Positions 49,701 through 60,116 of a stretch of DNA of 64,000 bases are shown in pieces. The DNA comes from Kryptolebias marmoratus. Its lineage: Eukaryota > Chordata > Actinopteri > Cyprinodontiformes > Rivulidae. The notes under the pieces are model-generated. The model worked only from the letters and a program-made list of their open reading frames with translations. It was not told where the DNA came from and ran no database searches. The stretch's first letter is position 1. Each line of letters opens with the position of its first letter. The stretch spans positions 20,131,605 through 20,195,604 of the forward strand of contig NC_051430.1 of NCBI RefSeq assembly GCF_001649575.2. Direction: 5' to 3'. The position numbers and the translations under genes are program-made.

Positions 49701-52363
49701 GAATCTTTTGAAACCCAGATTTTTCCACACCACATCTCTTGCATAAATATATTTTTTGTTGTACTGTACACTGTTTAAACATTTTTTATATTATTTTGAT
49801 GGTGTTTATTGGATGACATTTTGCTAGATGGAGTCAAATAGATGATAAAAGAGAGAAAAGGAAAAGAACGAGAAAAATGTTCAGACATTTTAGAGGAAAA
49901 GTTAAGTTTTAATGGGAAAAAGACTAGATGAAACCTTGGCGAGTCGTCGTACGTTTGTTTTAAAAATGTTACACATAATTGTCATAACTGATCACAAATG
50001 ATTTAGGCCATGTCTTTAAGAAGTTCATTTAGATGAAAACATAAACATCAACAGACAGAATGATTATTAACAGAGCAGAATAGACCTCATCGTCATCACG
50101 CCAGCCTACTGAGTAATGCATCCATTTAGATGATCTTGGCCAACATCGTAACAACATTCATTTACATTAGCCGTGATAACGACAGGTGACAAATAGAGCA
50201 GGAAATGAGATGCTCCCCCGTTCGTCATTCATTAGAGCTCATTACAGAGCAGCTCATTAATATTCCCCGCCAATCTGGCAAATTACATGTGAACTTGATT
50301 ATTTTTTCTCCACGGCTGTGACTGGTTTGGTGCAGAGCTCTGCTGGTCGTTTCTGAAGCAGGTGGAGCTTGTTAATGTTGACCGTCTGGATGCAGTGGGC
50401 TGCATATGGACCCTGTCAACTGGAAGGGATAATTAAAGAGGAACTGGCAGAAGGAAGGAACAGATCACATTTGTTCTTCGTTTTGATCTTTTTTATCATC
50501 CACCACCAAAGTGGAAGGAAGAGCGATAATGTTTTTTGCTAGTGTCTGTGTGTGTGTACGTGTGTTGTCTGTATAAAATATCTTAAGAATCACTGAACGG
50601 ATTTTAATAAAACTTTCAGAAACTAATAACTCGGTTGTCATCTATAACTGATTAACATTTTGAGTCAACCCAATTTAGAATGAGTGCCCCAGCATGAAAA
50701 GTGAAAGGCGAGATGCATTCCTTCAAGGAATGCTTGTCCTTTAATTTCATCCTGGGTTTTGTAATCAGCTGATTTAAACAGGACAGATATAATGATGCGT
50801 CTTTATCAAAGGGATTATTCCAATTCTTTGTTGTTCATGTTAGTCATAACTGAAGTGTATTTTAAGCACCATAAACTGCCTAATAATGACACTTCTTGTT
50901 TAATAATAAATGAGTAAAAAGGAGTACGTTTCAGCCTCCCACTTAGGTGTTTACATTTGCAAAGTTTTCGTCGCTCAAAAAAGAACTTGTATCGTGCATC
51001 TCATAAATGTGTTCGTTTTATTTGAACATCAAACAAATGGTCCATTAACATTGCTGACTGCAGTCCAGCAGATCTCCCTACCACACAACAGATGGTCTAT
51101 AATTTAGGGCTGTGATATTCTTTGGATGAGAGTCAGTCCTCACACCCTATATACCACCCATGCTTGTGCATTCACACTCACTCTGTGACAAAGTTGTCCA
51201 TTTATACAGACACATACTCGAACCACACTCTGGCCGTGCGCAGTTGTTTTTTCCACTAGCCAGTGACTGATCTCTGTGAGATGCTGCCAAGTTGTTTTAC
51301 AGCGACCACAGAATGTCATCACTGCTACAAACTGTCGCCACAGAGACACATGGAGCGTGTCTTTTCACGGTTTGAATAAACACAGGCTTTTCAGTCATGA
51401 ATGGCACGTTCAGGGGGATTCGGGACCTTTCTTTATGTTGGCCAAAAATAAATTTAAAGACCTTTAAATCAGGTTTTTTTTTTTTTTACATAAATAGTAA
51501 AACTACTTTACAAAAAAGCTGAATGACATGATTCTGAAACTGAGATGTAGGAGGTGAGACCTTTTGTTGAAAAGCTGCATTGCAAAAAAATGTTGAAAGG
51601 CTTTCCATGTTATACTATACAGTTTTGGAGATTTTAAAATAAACATTTCTAAATTTTTATACAAAAATACAAAATAAAAGTTAATAAATACCTTGAATAA
51701 GAAAATAAAAACTCTCAAATTCAGACTATTTTCTGCATCAAGGTAAAATAAGCAAACTAACTTCTATTGAACTTATTGTTAATTAGTCAGAATCAGTTGG
51801 TAAATAAATTAGAAACAAAGTAAAAATACATAAATATTAAAGGCCTCACACCAACTACTTCCTTGTGAGAGTACTTTAAATGAAAATGATTGCAAACCTG
51901 ACATCTTAATACAATAACATTTGTGTCAGACAGGAATTCTATGGGGTGTTTAATCAAAAATGTTGAAAATAAAGTAAGTAATTACTGCCACCCCACCAAT
52001 ATTCTATTGCAGATTGGTACTTTTATTTTGAAGGTTTTCAATGGACAATAGCGTAAAACAATCTTTTTTTTCACTCACTTGCTTACTTCATAATTTATGA
52101 TTAATACAGCTGTGCACAGTGTAGACCAGGATTAAAAACCTGGGCCTTTAAGAGCTCCAGACAGTTAAATGAACATTTAAGAAAAAGACTGCGGAAGAAA
52201 GAAGAGTAAAACTCAATCAAACTTTATTGGATAATATTTTATTAATTCCAAACAGGATCAAGTAAATGTCCATTAAAGTTAACTGAAAATACACTGAAAA
52301 TGCTAAATGATCATTTCAGTCCAAAGTACAAATCACCACATTGCCCTGACACACTCCAGTTAC
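46720..52363 (-). other. Large pdlim5 intron, distal part
   Basis: No core exon was found. It holds a TGACGTCACGTCA motif at 47016-47028, a possible old hAT-related repeat (48006-48200), an AACGGATTTTAATAAAACTT repeat-like region at 50545-50790, and a GC-balanced block at 50040-50440 rich in TAAT/ATTA cores that reads like a conserved enhancer. At 49290-49480 there is similar dense, non-repetitive sequence. Confidence 0.45.
48006..48200. repeat. Possible degraded inverted-repeat element
   Basis: CAGTGTTATCCAGTCCTGGT at the left and GGACCAGAATTAGGTAAACA at the right look like diverged inverted ends related to the hAT-type MITE. Divergence is high, so the call is weak. Confidence 0.3.
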
Positions 52364-52461
52364 CTTTTAAAGAGTCTGTGTGTTGTACATACAGGCTGGG
52401 GGCATGGGCTGCTTGGACAGGATGTCCAGAGGGCTTAATAAGAGCACCAAAGTGAGGGCTG
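52364..52461 (-). CDS. pdlim5: Candidate 98-nt pdlim5 alternative exon
   Basis: Entered in phase 2 after GACGACAG it reads SPHFGALIKPSGHPVQAAHA, then PSLYVQHTDSLK, and leaves in phase 1 at AAAAG|GTAACTGG. These phases equal those of the 46389-46471 exon, so the two would be mutually exclusive. The frame is open and its composition looks coding, but the acceptor has a weak pyrimidine tract. Resemblance to the mammalian linker is slight. Confidence 0.3.
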
Positions 52462-54174
52462 CTGTCGTCACAATAAACTTTACTTTGTTCCAATCAACTA
52501 CAGTCAGAAGTGGAGTAACCATTTTATTGGAACATCATTAAAACCTTGCACCTGACTGGTTCAATTGAAAATACACAATGATAAAGTAACACGTCAGAGA
52601 GACGAGTGTATCTTAAGAGGAGGAGAGCTGGGAGGACAACGGGAAACAATAAATGAGGATAAAATATTTCAGGGAAAAGAAAACTTTGTTCATTTATATT
52701 TTAGAACTGTTGTGCAGCACTTTCTAAATTGTGAACAGGATTACTGCTCGTTTTATAACTTCAGTTGGAGATTTATCTGATTTTCACTGTCATGTCCAGT
52801 GTCCAGTGTGAAAACTTTAAGTTGTGCTGCCATCTAGTGGCATGTAAAAGGAACTGCTAATATTCACTTTCAACCTAAAGTTGAGCACTGAGAAGGTTTA
52901 AGCTGATTGTTAGGGTAAAATGCTTTATATATATATATCTTTATTCTATTATTCAATGGTACATGTGTGTGTATTGTCTCTAATAGACATACAATATGCT
53001 GTACGTAAAAAATATCATTGCACTTGAGGAAAGACTGAGTTGGAGGAGGTATAAATTGGCATCAGCTGTATATTGAACTTAGGTTCTTTAACATTTTAAT
53101 CTTCTATCTGATGTCAGACATTTTTTTTTGTCTCTCAGCTTTGTAATATTTACAGATAATGATAGAAATACAAGGACACAGCTCATTATACTGTATTTAA
53201 ACCTTAAAAATAAACTGTTTCCTGGAAGGTTTTAATTTAGAATCATTATTTGTGCTTTGTTTTTTAAAGATAATACTGTATCAGCTGGATGTGTTCAAAT
53301 GCTTCATAAAATGAACGTGAGAAATGTGTGTATAATCCGGTGAAATCATACTGAAATACTATTTATCTATCAATACCCTTAGAGTTATAATTAATGAACC
53401 AAGGACATTAGAAGCACTAATGCAATGTCTAAAAGGGCTAAGCATAGTTTTAAAAACTTCATAAGAAAGCAACTAGACTTCTGTTTTTTAACAATGACAT
53501 CAACTTTTTCTTTATATGAGCCTTCCCAGAGAAAACAATTTCACAAAGGAGAATTTTAGAGAAAAAAACTGCCCTTTTTGCACGTTTGTACACATTAGGA
53601 AAGACAAAAGTCTCAATAACGAGGGTTTCAGGAAAGTCACTCCTGCAGATAAATAGCTGCGGTCAGATACACAAACAATACAGATACAGAAAAAAAATGC
53701 AAGTACTTTTTTCCCAATAAACAAAAAAGGGGGTTGTAAAATGAAAGTGTGCCGCTAATAATTCTTCTTATCATGCATACATTCATTGTTAGAGCAAATA
53801 AACTCAGAATAATGATATACAGAAATGAAAGAAAAGGCAAAAAAGTTTACAATTAATCCTAATGATAACGCTAAATAAAACAACAAAAAATTTTGAGCTT
53901 GATCTTGAGTAAAAGGCTGATTTTTGGGATTTTGTTTCTTATATAAAATATTATCTTGGCAAAATAATGAATCATTTAATGGAATTCATGTAAACTTTTT
54001 GTCAACTCTAAAATTTTAAAATAGTTAAATGCTCACAATTCTCACCTTCAAGATCTGAAAATAGGGAAACCTTGCAAACGACGAGTAAATAAATGATTTT
54101 TTTAGATTAAACAATAAAAACGTCCAGCTGCATTCTAATAAACCTTTCTGAGTTATAGCCATCTGGAAGACTGA

Positions 54175-54198
54175 ACACACACACACACACACACACAG
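54175..54198. repeat. AC microsatellite in the short-isoform 3' UTR region
   Basis: About 12 AC units lie some 210 bases beyond the stop codon of the alternative last exon. Confidence 0.85.
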
Positions 54199-54410
54199 AG
54201 TCCACAGATATGGAAACAATACAGAACAACCTCAAACACATAAAGCTCTCATGCCTGAAGCCTTTAGTTTGTTTTCTTTACAGTCATCAATTCACAATGT
54301 TGCTTTCCTCTAACAACCTTTTCATAGAGACATTTAACACCACTCTGATGTAAAAATACACCAGCATACAGCCAACAACACCCACAGACACACAAACATG
54401 CACACATAGT

Positions 54411-54510
54411 CTACTGGACATTCAGGGTGCGAGCAGACACTCCGTGGTGCCAGTCTCTCAACTCGTTGTACTTGGGTCCGATCACTAACCGAGTGGTGGT
54501 CTTGTTCACT
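54411..54510 (-). CDS. pdlim5: pdlim5 alternative last exon (LIM-less isoform)
   Basis: After an acceptor GGATTCCCAG the exon completes the Lys codon left open by 55353-55389 and reads VNKTTTRLVIGPKYNELRDW, then HHGVSARTLNVQ and TAG (54411-54413). The end LRDWHHGVSARTLNV closely resembles the tail of the short LDB3/Cypher isoform (LRNWHHGLSAQILNV), and short ENH forms in mammals also lack LIM domains. Using this exon gives a protein with PDZ and ZM regions but no LIM domains. In the family such forms predominate in differentiated muscle and compete with the long form for Z-disc sites while not recruiting kinases. A candidate ATTAAA lies at about 53976. A 173-residue frame over it is in a different frame and is not real. 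Confidence 0.8.
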
Positions 54511-55352
54511 CTGGGAATCCAGCACACAGGCGTAAAAAGAAAAAAGAACGCCAGAAAGGACAGGAAATTTAGACCAAGTCATTCTGGAAACTGAACAATG
54601 AGAGCGAGATGATGCTGAGGGAGCTGTGAGCACAAACAAAGCTGAAGATGAGCAAAAACACCTAGATTTAGTGAAAATGGAGACTATCTTTGGACAAAAT
54701 TCATGCCTTGATGAATCAAAATTTAGAGCCAGGCATCGACACTCACAGACAGAAACGATGTTAGCATGAGCGATCCCAGAAACACACTGATCACATGTAT
54801 CACCGCAAACCAACACAGCAGCGACAACAGAGAGCCGATGGATCACACATGGCACGAGAACACAACCAAGGTGGAGCCAAGAGTTTCAACAACACAACCA
54901 CCATGGGTTATTTAACACACAGCAAAGCAAGGCTGTCAGAACTACAAACCCAACCCAGCCCATACACACAGACACAGTCAGGTCTATCAGACGTTAGCAA
55001 CACCAGATGAAAACAATCCAAACTGCTCTCTGGGTTTTTGGACCTATTATGATCTGATATATAATAAAAGAGCAAAGAGGTCTGGCTTCTGACTCAGTGG
55101 ATTAAATGTGATTTCTGTTCCATTACGGACAGTAAGAGCTCACACAGCATCACTTTGACCGGCAGAAGTGGAGCACAAAGACGAGATCATCAGATTTTCT
55201 GGTTGCTATGTAAATGTAGGTTTTATGAATCAACAAAGTGAGCAGTTTGAATGAAAAATCCCATTTAAATGCAATCAAAAGGATTAGAGCAAATGAAGAT
55301 TGTCTTGTCACAATCATTCAGATGAAACATAAAGGAGGAAGTTTTCACTTAC

Positions 55353-55389
55353 TTTGTCTTCTTGGCTGAATCAGCTTCCTCATTTTGAA
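55353..55389 (-). CDS. pdlim5: pdlim5 short linker exon
   Basis: This 37-nt exon has acceptor CCTTTCAG and donor GTAAGTG, phase 1 in and phase 2 out. It reads VQNEEADSAKKT and part of one more codon. Human PDLIM5 has KESEADNTKKAN at this place. It is the branch point: its open codon can be finished by the 46471 exon (Asn), the 54510 last exon (Lys), or the candidate cassettes. Confidence 0.9.
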
Positions 55390-55532
55390 CTGAAAGGACA
55401 ATGTAAAATGAATTGATTTATATTCTCTGGAAAGTGTTGCATCAGTGACAATTGTAATCAGATCTAGAAACAGTCATGTAGTACTCAGGGACTCTCACTG
55501 GACTGAAACACTGAGTTGGGCCGGTATCTTAC

Positions 55533-55705
55533 CGTTCTCGGTGCCGGTGATCTGAGCCAGAATCTTGAAGGACCTGGACTGGGTGGTGCCCGTGCGTGGA
55601 CGCCAGTCCTCTGTGTCCTCCATTATACGCTTTCTGCTGGCATCAGCGTGAGTGGGCACGTGGTAAAAATGGATGTCTGTGTCCACGATGTGTTTCCTGG
55701 GAGCT
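55533..55705 (-). CDS. pdlim5: pdlim5 conserved linker exon (EDTEDWRPRTGTTQSRSF)
   Basis: The acceptor is GTCCTTTCCTCAG and the donor GAGAACG|GTAAGATACC; 173 nt, phase 2 in, phase 1 out. It encodes PRKHIVDTDIHFYHVPTHAD, then ASRKRIMEDTEDWRPRTGTT, then QSRSFKILAQITGTEN. This is the best conserved linker block in PDLIM5 and LDB3 and follows the ZM region. It can be joined directly to 59101-59537 or through the two microexons. Confidence 0.95.
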
Positions 55706-55975
55706 CTGAGGAAAGGACAGGAAGAGAGGGATGGATTCACTTCACATCCACACACTTCCCCGACCCCCCACTTTTTTAGGAAGTTCATTTCAATCAATTC
55801 TAAATGTAAACAACACACCACATTTCACTTGAAGGAAATAAATAAAACTGTTAGATGAGTGCAGTTTACTTTAGATAAAACTATAACACGCTGTAGAAGA
55901 TGAACACCAACAATGTGAGTATTTGTCAAAGCAACGAGTCACACCACAATTTGTTTCATGTATTTGTGGCGGTAC

Positions 55976-55999
55976 CTTGTGGGTTGCTGCATAGGTTTT
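55976..55999 (-). CDS. pdlim5: Candidate pdlim5 microexon B, 24 nt
   Basis: A long pyrimidine-rich tract ends in AATTCCAAG, followed by 24 bases and a donor GTACCGCC. In the phase left by microexon A or the ZM exon it reads K-KPMQQPT and then finishes an Arg codon with the next exon (R-APRKHIV). The length is a multiple of three, so it can be skipped. The donor is the weakest part. Confidence 0.5.
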
Positions 56000-56105
56000 C
56001 TTGGAATTTAGTAACAAAGAGAAGAAGAAAGCAGGACAGAGATCAAACAATGAAAAGAAAATGTGAAACAACTTTTACAGTAAGTGCAACTGTGGTGAGA
56101 CTTAC

Positions 56106-56126
56106 TTCAATACATTTTGAGGTCCA
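56106..56126 (-). CDS. pdlim5: Candidate pdlim5 microexon A, 21 nt
   Basis: Acceptor CATCTTTGACTCTTTGTTAG and donor GTAAGTCTCAC flank exactly 21 bases. In phase 2 it adds GPQNVL between the ZM exon (…LQFNG) and what follows. Only about 106 bases separate it from microexon B. Both sites are strong, and the frame is kept with or without it. Confidence 0.55.
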
Positions 56127-57657
56127 CTAACAAAGAGTCAAAGATGGAAGAAAAACAGATAGGGAGGAAATTGTGAGGAAATAATTCAATTAAACTTCTT
56201 TTTTCAATTAGTACCAGCTGAAAATATTCACAGTAAAGTAACATGCATGGATTTGTGAAGGACAACACAACAGAGTTAAGTTAAATTCCAAAATTTGATA
56301 TAAATAAATTCTATTTTCAACCACATGGTGGTGCTTTTGAATCACGTAAAACTCTTTAAGCATAGGGTAACTGGTCCTTTTGAGACAATTTGGGATACAT
56401 ATATATATATATATTAGAATTTGTCTTAAATCATATGATAAAAGCAAACATGCACTATAGGTTCAAAAGGTGTGAAGCCTGATTAAGAGTCACTATATTC
56501 TGTTTGTGTTTGTGCATGAACACTCAGGTCTTGCTTGGCAACAGAGTGTTGAGACGCCTGTCACAAACTGGCTGTCAATAAATCAACTCTTAAAGCAAAC
56601 ACACACACGCACACACACCTAAAGAGTGTTTTCCAAGGCTTCCACTCAATAAATCACCTATAAATATACTGCACTTCACCAAGCTCATTGATCACTCTGA
56701 TTTATGAGTGACTCTCAACACATTCTTGGTATAGCTGCAGTGATGCATTGAGATTAATTACTAGGATGGAAATGTACAGCTGTTCCAAAACTGTGCCACA
56801 TTTAAAAAAATTAAGCTGATTAAAACTGGACGAACTATGTCAGTTGCCCTGTTGATTTTTTTTTCTTTACATAATGCAATCATGAAAATGTGGAAAACTG
56901 TAGAGCTTGGTAAATCATATTTATGAAAACCTTTACAATGGAACAGAGGGGAAAATCCTGACATGAACTGAGAATACGGCCATCAAACATTAAAGCTGAA
57001 GTGAACTCATGCATTTGAGGAGTGAGAGATGAAAACGAACACTGAGCATGCTTCAGTGACTAACTTTGTGACTGGAGCGGATGCTTTAGTCTGCAAAGCA
57101 GAGAAACAAGGACTGTAATACAGAGATCGCATATATACTGTACATATATTTGTTTTTCAGGTAAAACAAACGGTGACAATTTTTTTCTTTCTAACTTCCC
57201 TCTGAAACAAACCACACAGTTCACTGAAAACATGCGAGCAAGATGCAAAGATGGAGCCACATGCTGTTAGTAGGTGCCAGTCTGGTTTTTGTAGACCCGT
57301 GTTTGTTAACAAGAAGAGGCGTTATGTACTGAATCATTTAACTGATGGCAAGGGTTTTGGAAAAGCTTTTCTATTTATGCAACAGCAAATTGAGTGAACT
57401 TTTGTGCATGACCAAAAAAAAAAAAGCTTTTGTACATGTAATAATTTCACAACCACTGCAAGTTTAAGCATAGAGGATCATGAAAAAAAAAAAAAAGTAC
57501 GATTGAAATAGAAATGTTTATGTGATTAGAGCAAGTCACACAACAAGATAGAGGAAGATCAAGTTAAAGCTTCAGTTTTAGTATATATTTTTTAATGGTT
57601 ATAAATGTCATTTGTGATACTTATCCGAACAGAAATATATCTTGTGGCAGCTTGTGC

Positions 57658-57658
<1 letters not shown>

Positions 57659-57708
<50 letters not shown>
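57659..57708. repeat. TG microsatellite, about 25 units
   Basis: An uninterrupted GT run of about 50 bases in a pdlim5 intron. The minus frame over it gives HTHTHT. Confidence 0.95.
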
Positions 57709-57709
<1 letters not shown>

Positions 57710-58204
57710 TGTAACATTACTGTATGTTATGGAGATCACTGGAGAGCGACCAAAAAAGAAACCACTAATCGTTTTAATAAAAGTGCTCAGAGAACAGTGA
57801 GTGAGAAAGGGAGCTTGTTCCACAATAAAACATTCATTCAGATTTTTCAAGTTTGAGACTAATCATTAAAACACGTTTAAAACTGAACAATTGTTTCCTG
57901 ATGAAGTTGTGTTTTTGTAAACCTGCATGGATTAAATTACCAATACAGGCTTTATATACACAGCTCAGTGGCATCACAGGATAGTAATACTCACTATGCC
58001 TCCAGAAAGAGAGGGTTGAGACAGAAACAGACAAGAGCTGCAGCTGATAGACGAAGAGGGAACTTATGTGGACAAAAACAGGAACAGGCAGCTAAGGACT
58101 GAATGATGGCGCCAGAAAAAAACGTACATGATCTATTAGTAAAATGTTATATTGAGCATAAAGAGAAAACTGTTGAGACATATAAAAGGGTGGAGTATTA
58201 CTGA

Positions 58205-58690
58205 TTGAAGGGACAGTTCAGCTCTTTTGAAGTGGGGTTCTGTGAACAAATTATGAACATTTTTTGAACAACCTCATTTGGGAGAAGCAGTTTAATTTTG
58301 ACCAGACTGAAAACCTAATGGCTAGTCCCAGAGTAAATTACTGTTGACTTAAAACAACTCCAATCTCAAGAACTTTACAGCAGTTTGATATTTTATAAAC
58401 TTTTCAGATGCTATCTCTATTACATAACTCAGTTATTTTGGCAGGAAGTGCCCCCAGGCTGCACCAGAGGCACGACAGATAGCTGCTGCTCCTATTTGCT
58501 AAATCAAAAAAACATAACTATATGAGCCATGCTGAAAATGAAAAGCTTTTATTAAAATACATTTGCATACATCTATCTCTATAAATGCATTTCTTTTTGA
58601 TTGGATTTGTTTTAAGACAACAGTAATCCACTTTGGTCTTGGCGATGTTTGAAACTAAAGCTACAACTTCACAATGATCATCATTTGCAT
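58205..58690. mobile_element. Foldback/MITE-like element, copy 2
   Basis: It starts GAAGGGACAGTTCAGCTCTT. The arm GTTGACTTAAAAC near 58343 is inverted as GTTTTAAGACAACAGTAATC near 58609, followed by CCACTTTGGTCTTGG. The core is GCACCAGAGGCACGACAGAT, then AGCTGCTGCTCC. The motif order matches copy 1 at 1.63 kb. Confidence 0.55.
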
Positions 58691-59100
58691 GACATATCTA
58701 CATAAAGTTTTTCTTAGATGAGAAACATTACCTTGAGTTGTTGTTTCTTAAACACAAATAAGTTTTGCAATAAACATAATGTACAAAGCCGGCTGCTAAA
58801 AAGTAACAGAGACATTGTGGAAGTACAGCAAAATGGAACAAGAAAAAACAAATAAAGACATAGCAGATCAATGATTTGGTCTAATATGAAAGTTATGAAA
58901 TAATTTCAGATACAAAAAATATGATGTTTATCATGTTTCCAGATTGAATTTAGGAAGAAATAATAAATTGATATATTTTAGAGGCAAAAGTGAATAAGTC
59001 ATACCAGCAAAGAGGCAAAAAATAACAGAAAGGAAAACTGGGGAATGCAAAATGATGCAATGATTCAATGTTTTTATTTGTTAGGATGGCCTCCACTCAC

Positions 59101-59537
59101 CCATTAAACTGAAGTGGTAAGGCTGCACCCTGACTCTCCAACAGGCCCCTCATCTGCCCCATGGCCACCTCACACGCATTCTCAGCAGAGTACAGGTTGA
59201 TCGGAGTGTTATACACCGACGGCTGGGGCGGGACGAGGACCGGGGGGGAGGAGGAGGCAGATGATGGGTAAGAGAACGGAGGAGGGGACGGGGGCCGAGG
59301 AGGAGGAGGAGGAGGAGGAAGAGGACTCGTGTAGGATAAGGCAGGAGTGAAGGCCGAGGATGGTGAAGGGATGACGGTGGTGAAAAGTGACTGTGAGGGA
59401 GAACATTCACTCTGTGACGGACACCCCCCAAAAGGTCTGGGGACCTTGTTGTAGGGCACAGAGCAATGAGGCTGGGGGTGGGGGGGTGGAGATGGACGGG
59501 TGATGGCTACTGGTTTAATGATGTCTGCTCTGTCGCC
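59101..59537 (-). CDS. pdlim5: pdlim5 proline-rich and ZM-like exon
   Basis: This 437-nt exon follows CATATTGTTAG in phase 0 and ends in phase 2 at AATGG|GTGAGTGG. It reads GDRADIIKPVAITRPSPPPH, then a bridge into VPYNKVPRPFGG. IPSPSSAFTPA comes next, then a run of prolines (SPLPPPPPPPRPPSPPP), then YNTPINLYSAENACEVAMGQ and MRGLLESQG. KPV-I, YNK-PRPFG and IPSPSSAFTPA are PDLIM5 landmarks. NLYSAENACEVA matches the ZM motif that helps Enigma proteins bind alpha-actinin. The proline run is encoded by a GGA-rich tract on the plus strand and is longer than in mammals, so its length may vary between individuals. VPYNK starts with GTG (Val), not a start codon. Confidence 0.93.
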
Positions 59538-60076
59538 CTAACAATATGAGAGAAAAGCATGCAAATACACACAAAAACAAACTAAATCACACAATACTGA
59601 TGTCTTCCAGTGCATGTATGAAAATGTGTTTGTCAAAAATAGTTTGTTTAAAAGATATAAATAGTTTAAAAGGAAGTAAGTGATGAGCAGGTTGACGGGG
59701 AGACATCAGTGTTTGTCAAATGAAATCAAATTAGCAAACAAATCAAGACATGCAGCGAAACATTTGCATGGTATTGTTTCAGAAGGGTGCAAATATCTAA
59801 CAGACGTGTTCAAAGTTCTAAAAACACTCTGAGTGAGGAACATCTGTGCTTCTCGATGTGCTAAAATAATGAAACCAGTCACTTTTCACGTGGTTAATTA
59901 CAGTACTATAATTGCTTCACACTTTAACACCTTCACAATCACAATCAAATGAATTTAACTACTCACATGGGAAAACAGTCTACACATCATCTATAAATAT
60001 GTACATATATTTTAAAAATGTATGAGATTTTGCAAATATCTTCTATCTCTCTTGTTTATATATAATTTTACAGTAC
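59538..60076 (-). other. Short pdlim5 intron
   Basis: 539 bases with canonical GT-AG ends and no internal feature seen. Confidence 0.6.
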
Positions 60077-60116
60077 CTTTGGGGCCACGGGAGGGGGTTT
60101 ACAAACACTGGAGATC
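60077..60116 (-). CDS. pdlim5: pdlim5 linker exon after the PDZ region
   Basis: The 40-nt exon lies between acceptor CTTTCTTTCCAG and donor CCAAAG|GTACTG. In the frame fixed by the next exon it reads ISSVCKPPPVAPK, equivalent to the SAAPKPEPVPVQK stretch that follows the PDZ domain in mammals. It enters in phase 2, so an upstream exon ending in two bases of a codon is needed; none was found up to 64000. Confidence 0.8.

Larger units (their letters stand above)
56127..59100 (-). other. pdlim5 intron before the microexons
   Basis: Contains an AT run near 56398, a TG microsatellite (57659-57708) and foldback element copy 2 (58205-58690). No other exon is supported. Confidence 0.45.
38207..60116 (-). 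other. pdlim5: pdlim5 (Enigma homolog) gene, 3' two thirds
   Basis: PDLIM5/ENH is a cytoplasmic scaffold: its PDZ domain binds alpha-actinin at Z-discs and actin fibres, and its LIM domains bind protein kinases such as PKC. Ten core exons here splice in one frame to about 487 residues. Signature strings include YNKVPRPFGG, EDTEDWRPRTGTTQSRSF, and three LIM domains ending [27 protein letters not shown] and the LIM1 run GFVEEKG favour pdlim5 over ldb3 and pdlim7. The N-terminal PDZ exons must lie right of 64000. Teleosts can have a and b copies, and which one this is cannot be told here. Alternative exons between 46 and 56 kb point to long LIM-bearing and short LIM-less forms, as in mammals. 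Confidence 0.9.

Noticed and set aside
54334..54855. 173-codon minus-strand frame
   Set aside because: It overlaps the alternative last exon of pdlim5 but in another frame. The spliced frame is the one that matches known family tails.
57834..58034. Minus-strand acceptor and donor near 57990
   Set aside because: The sites enclose only about five bases, and no coding sequence fits the phase.
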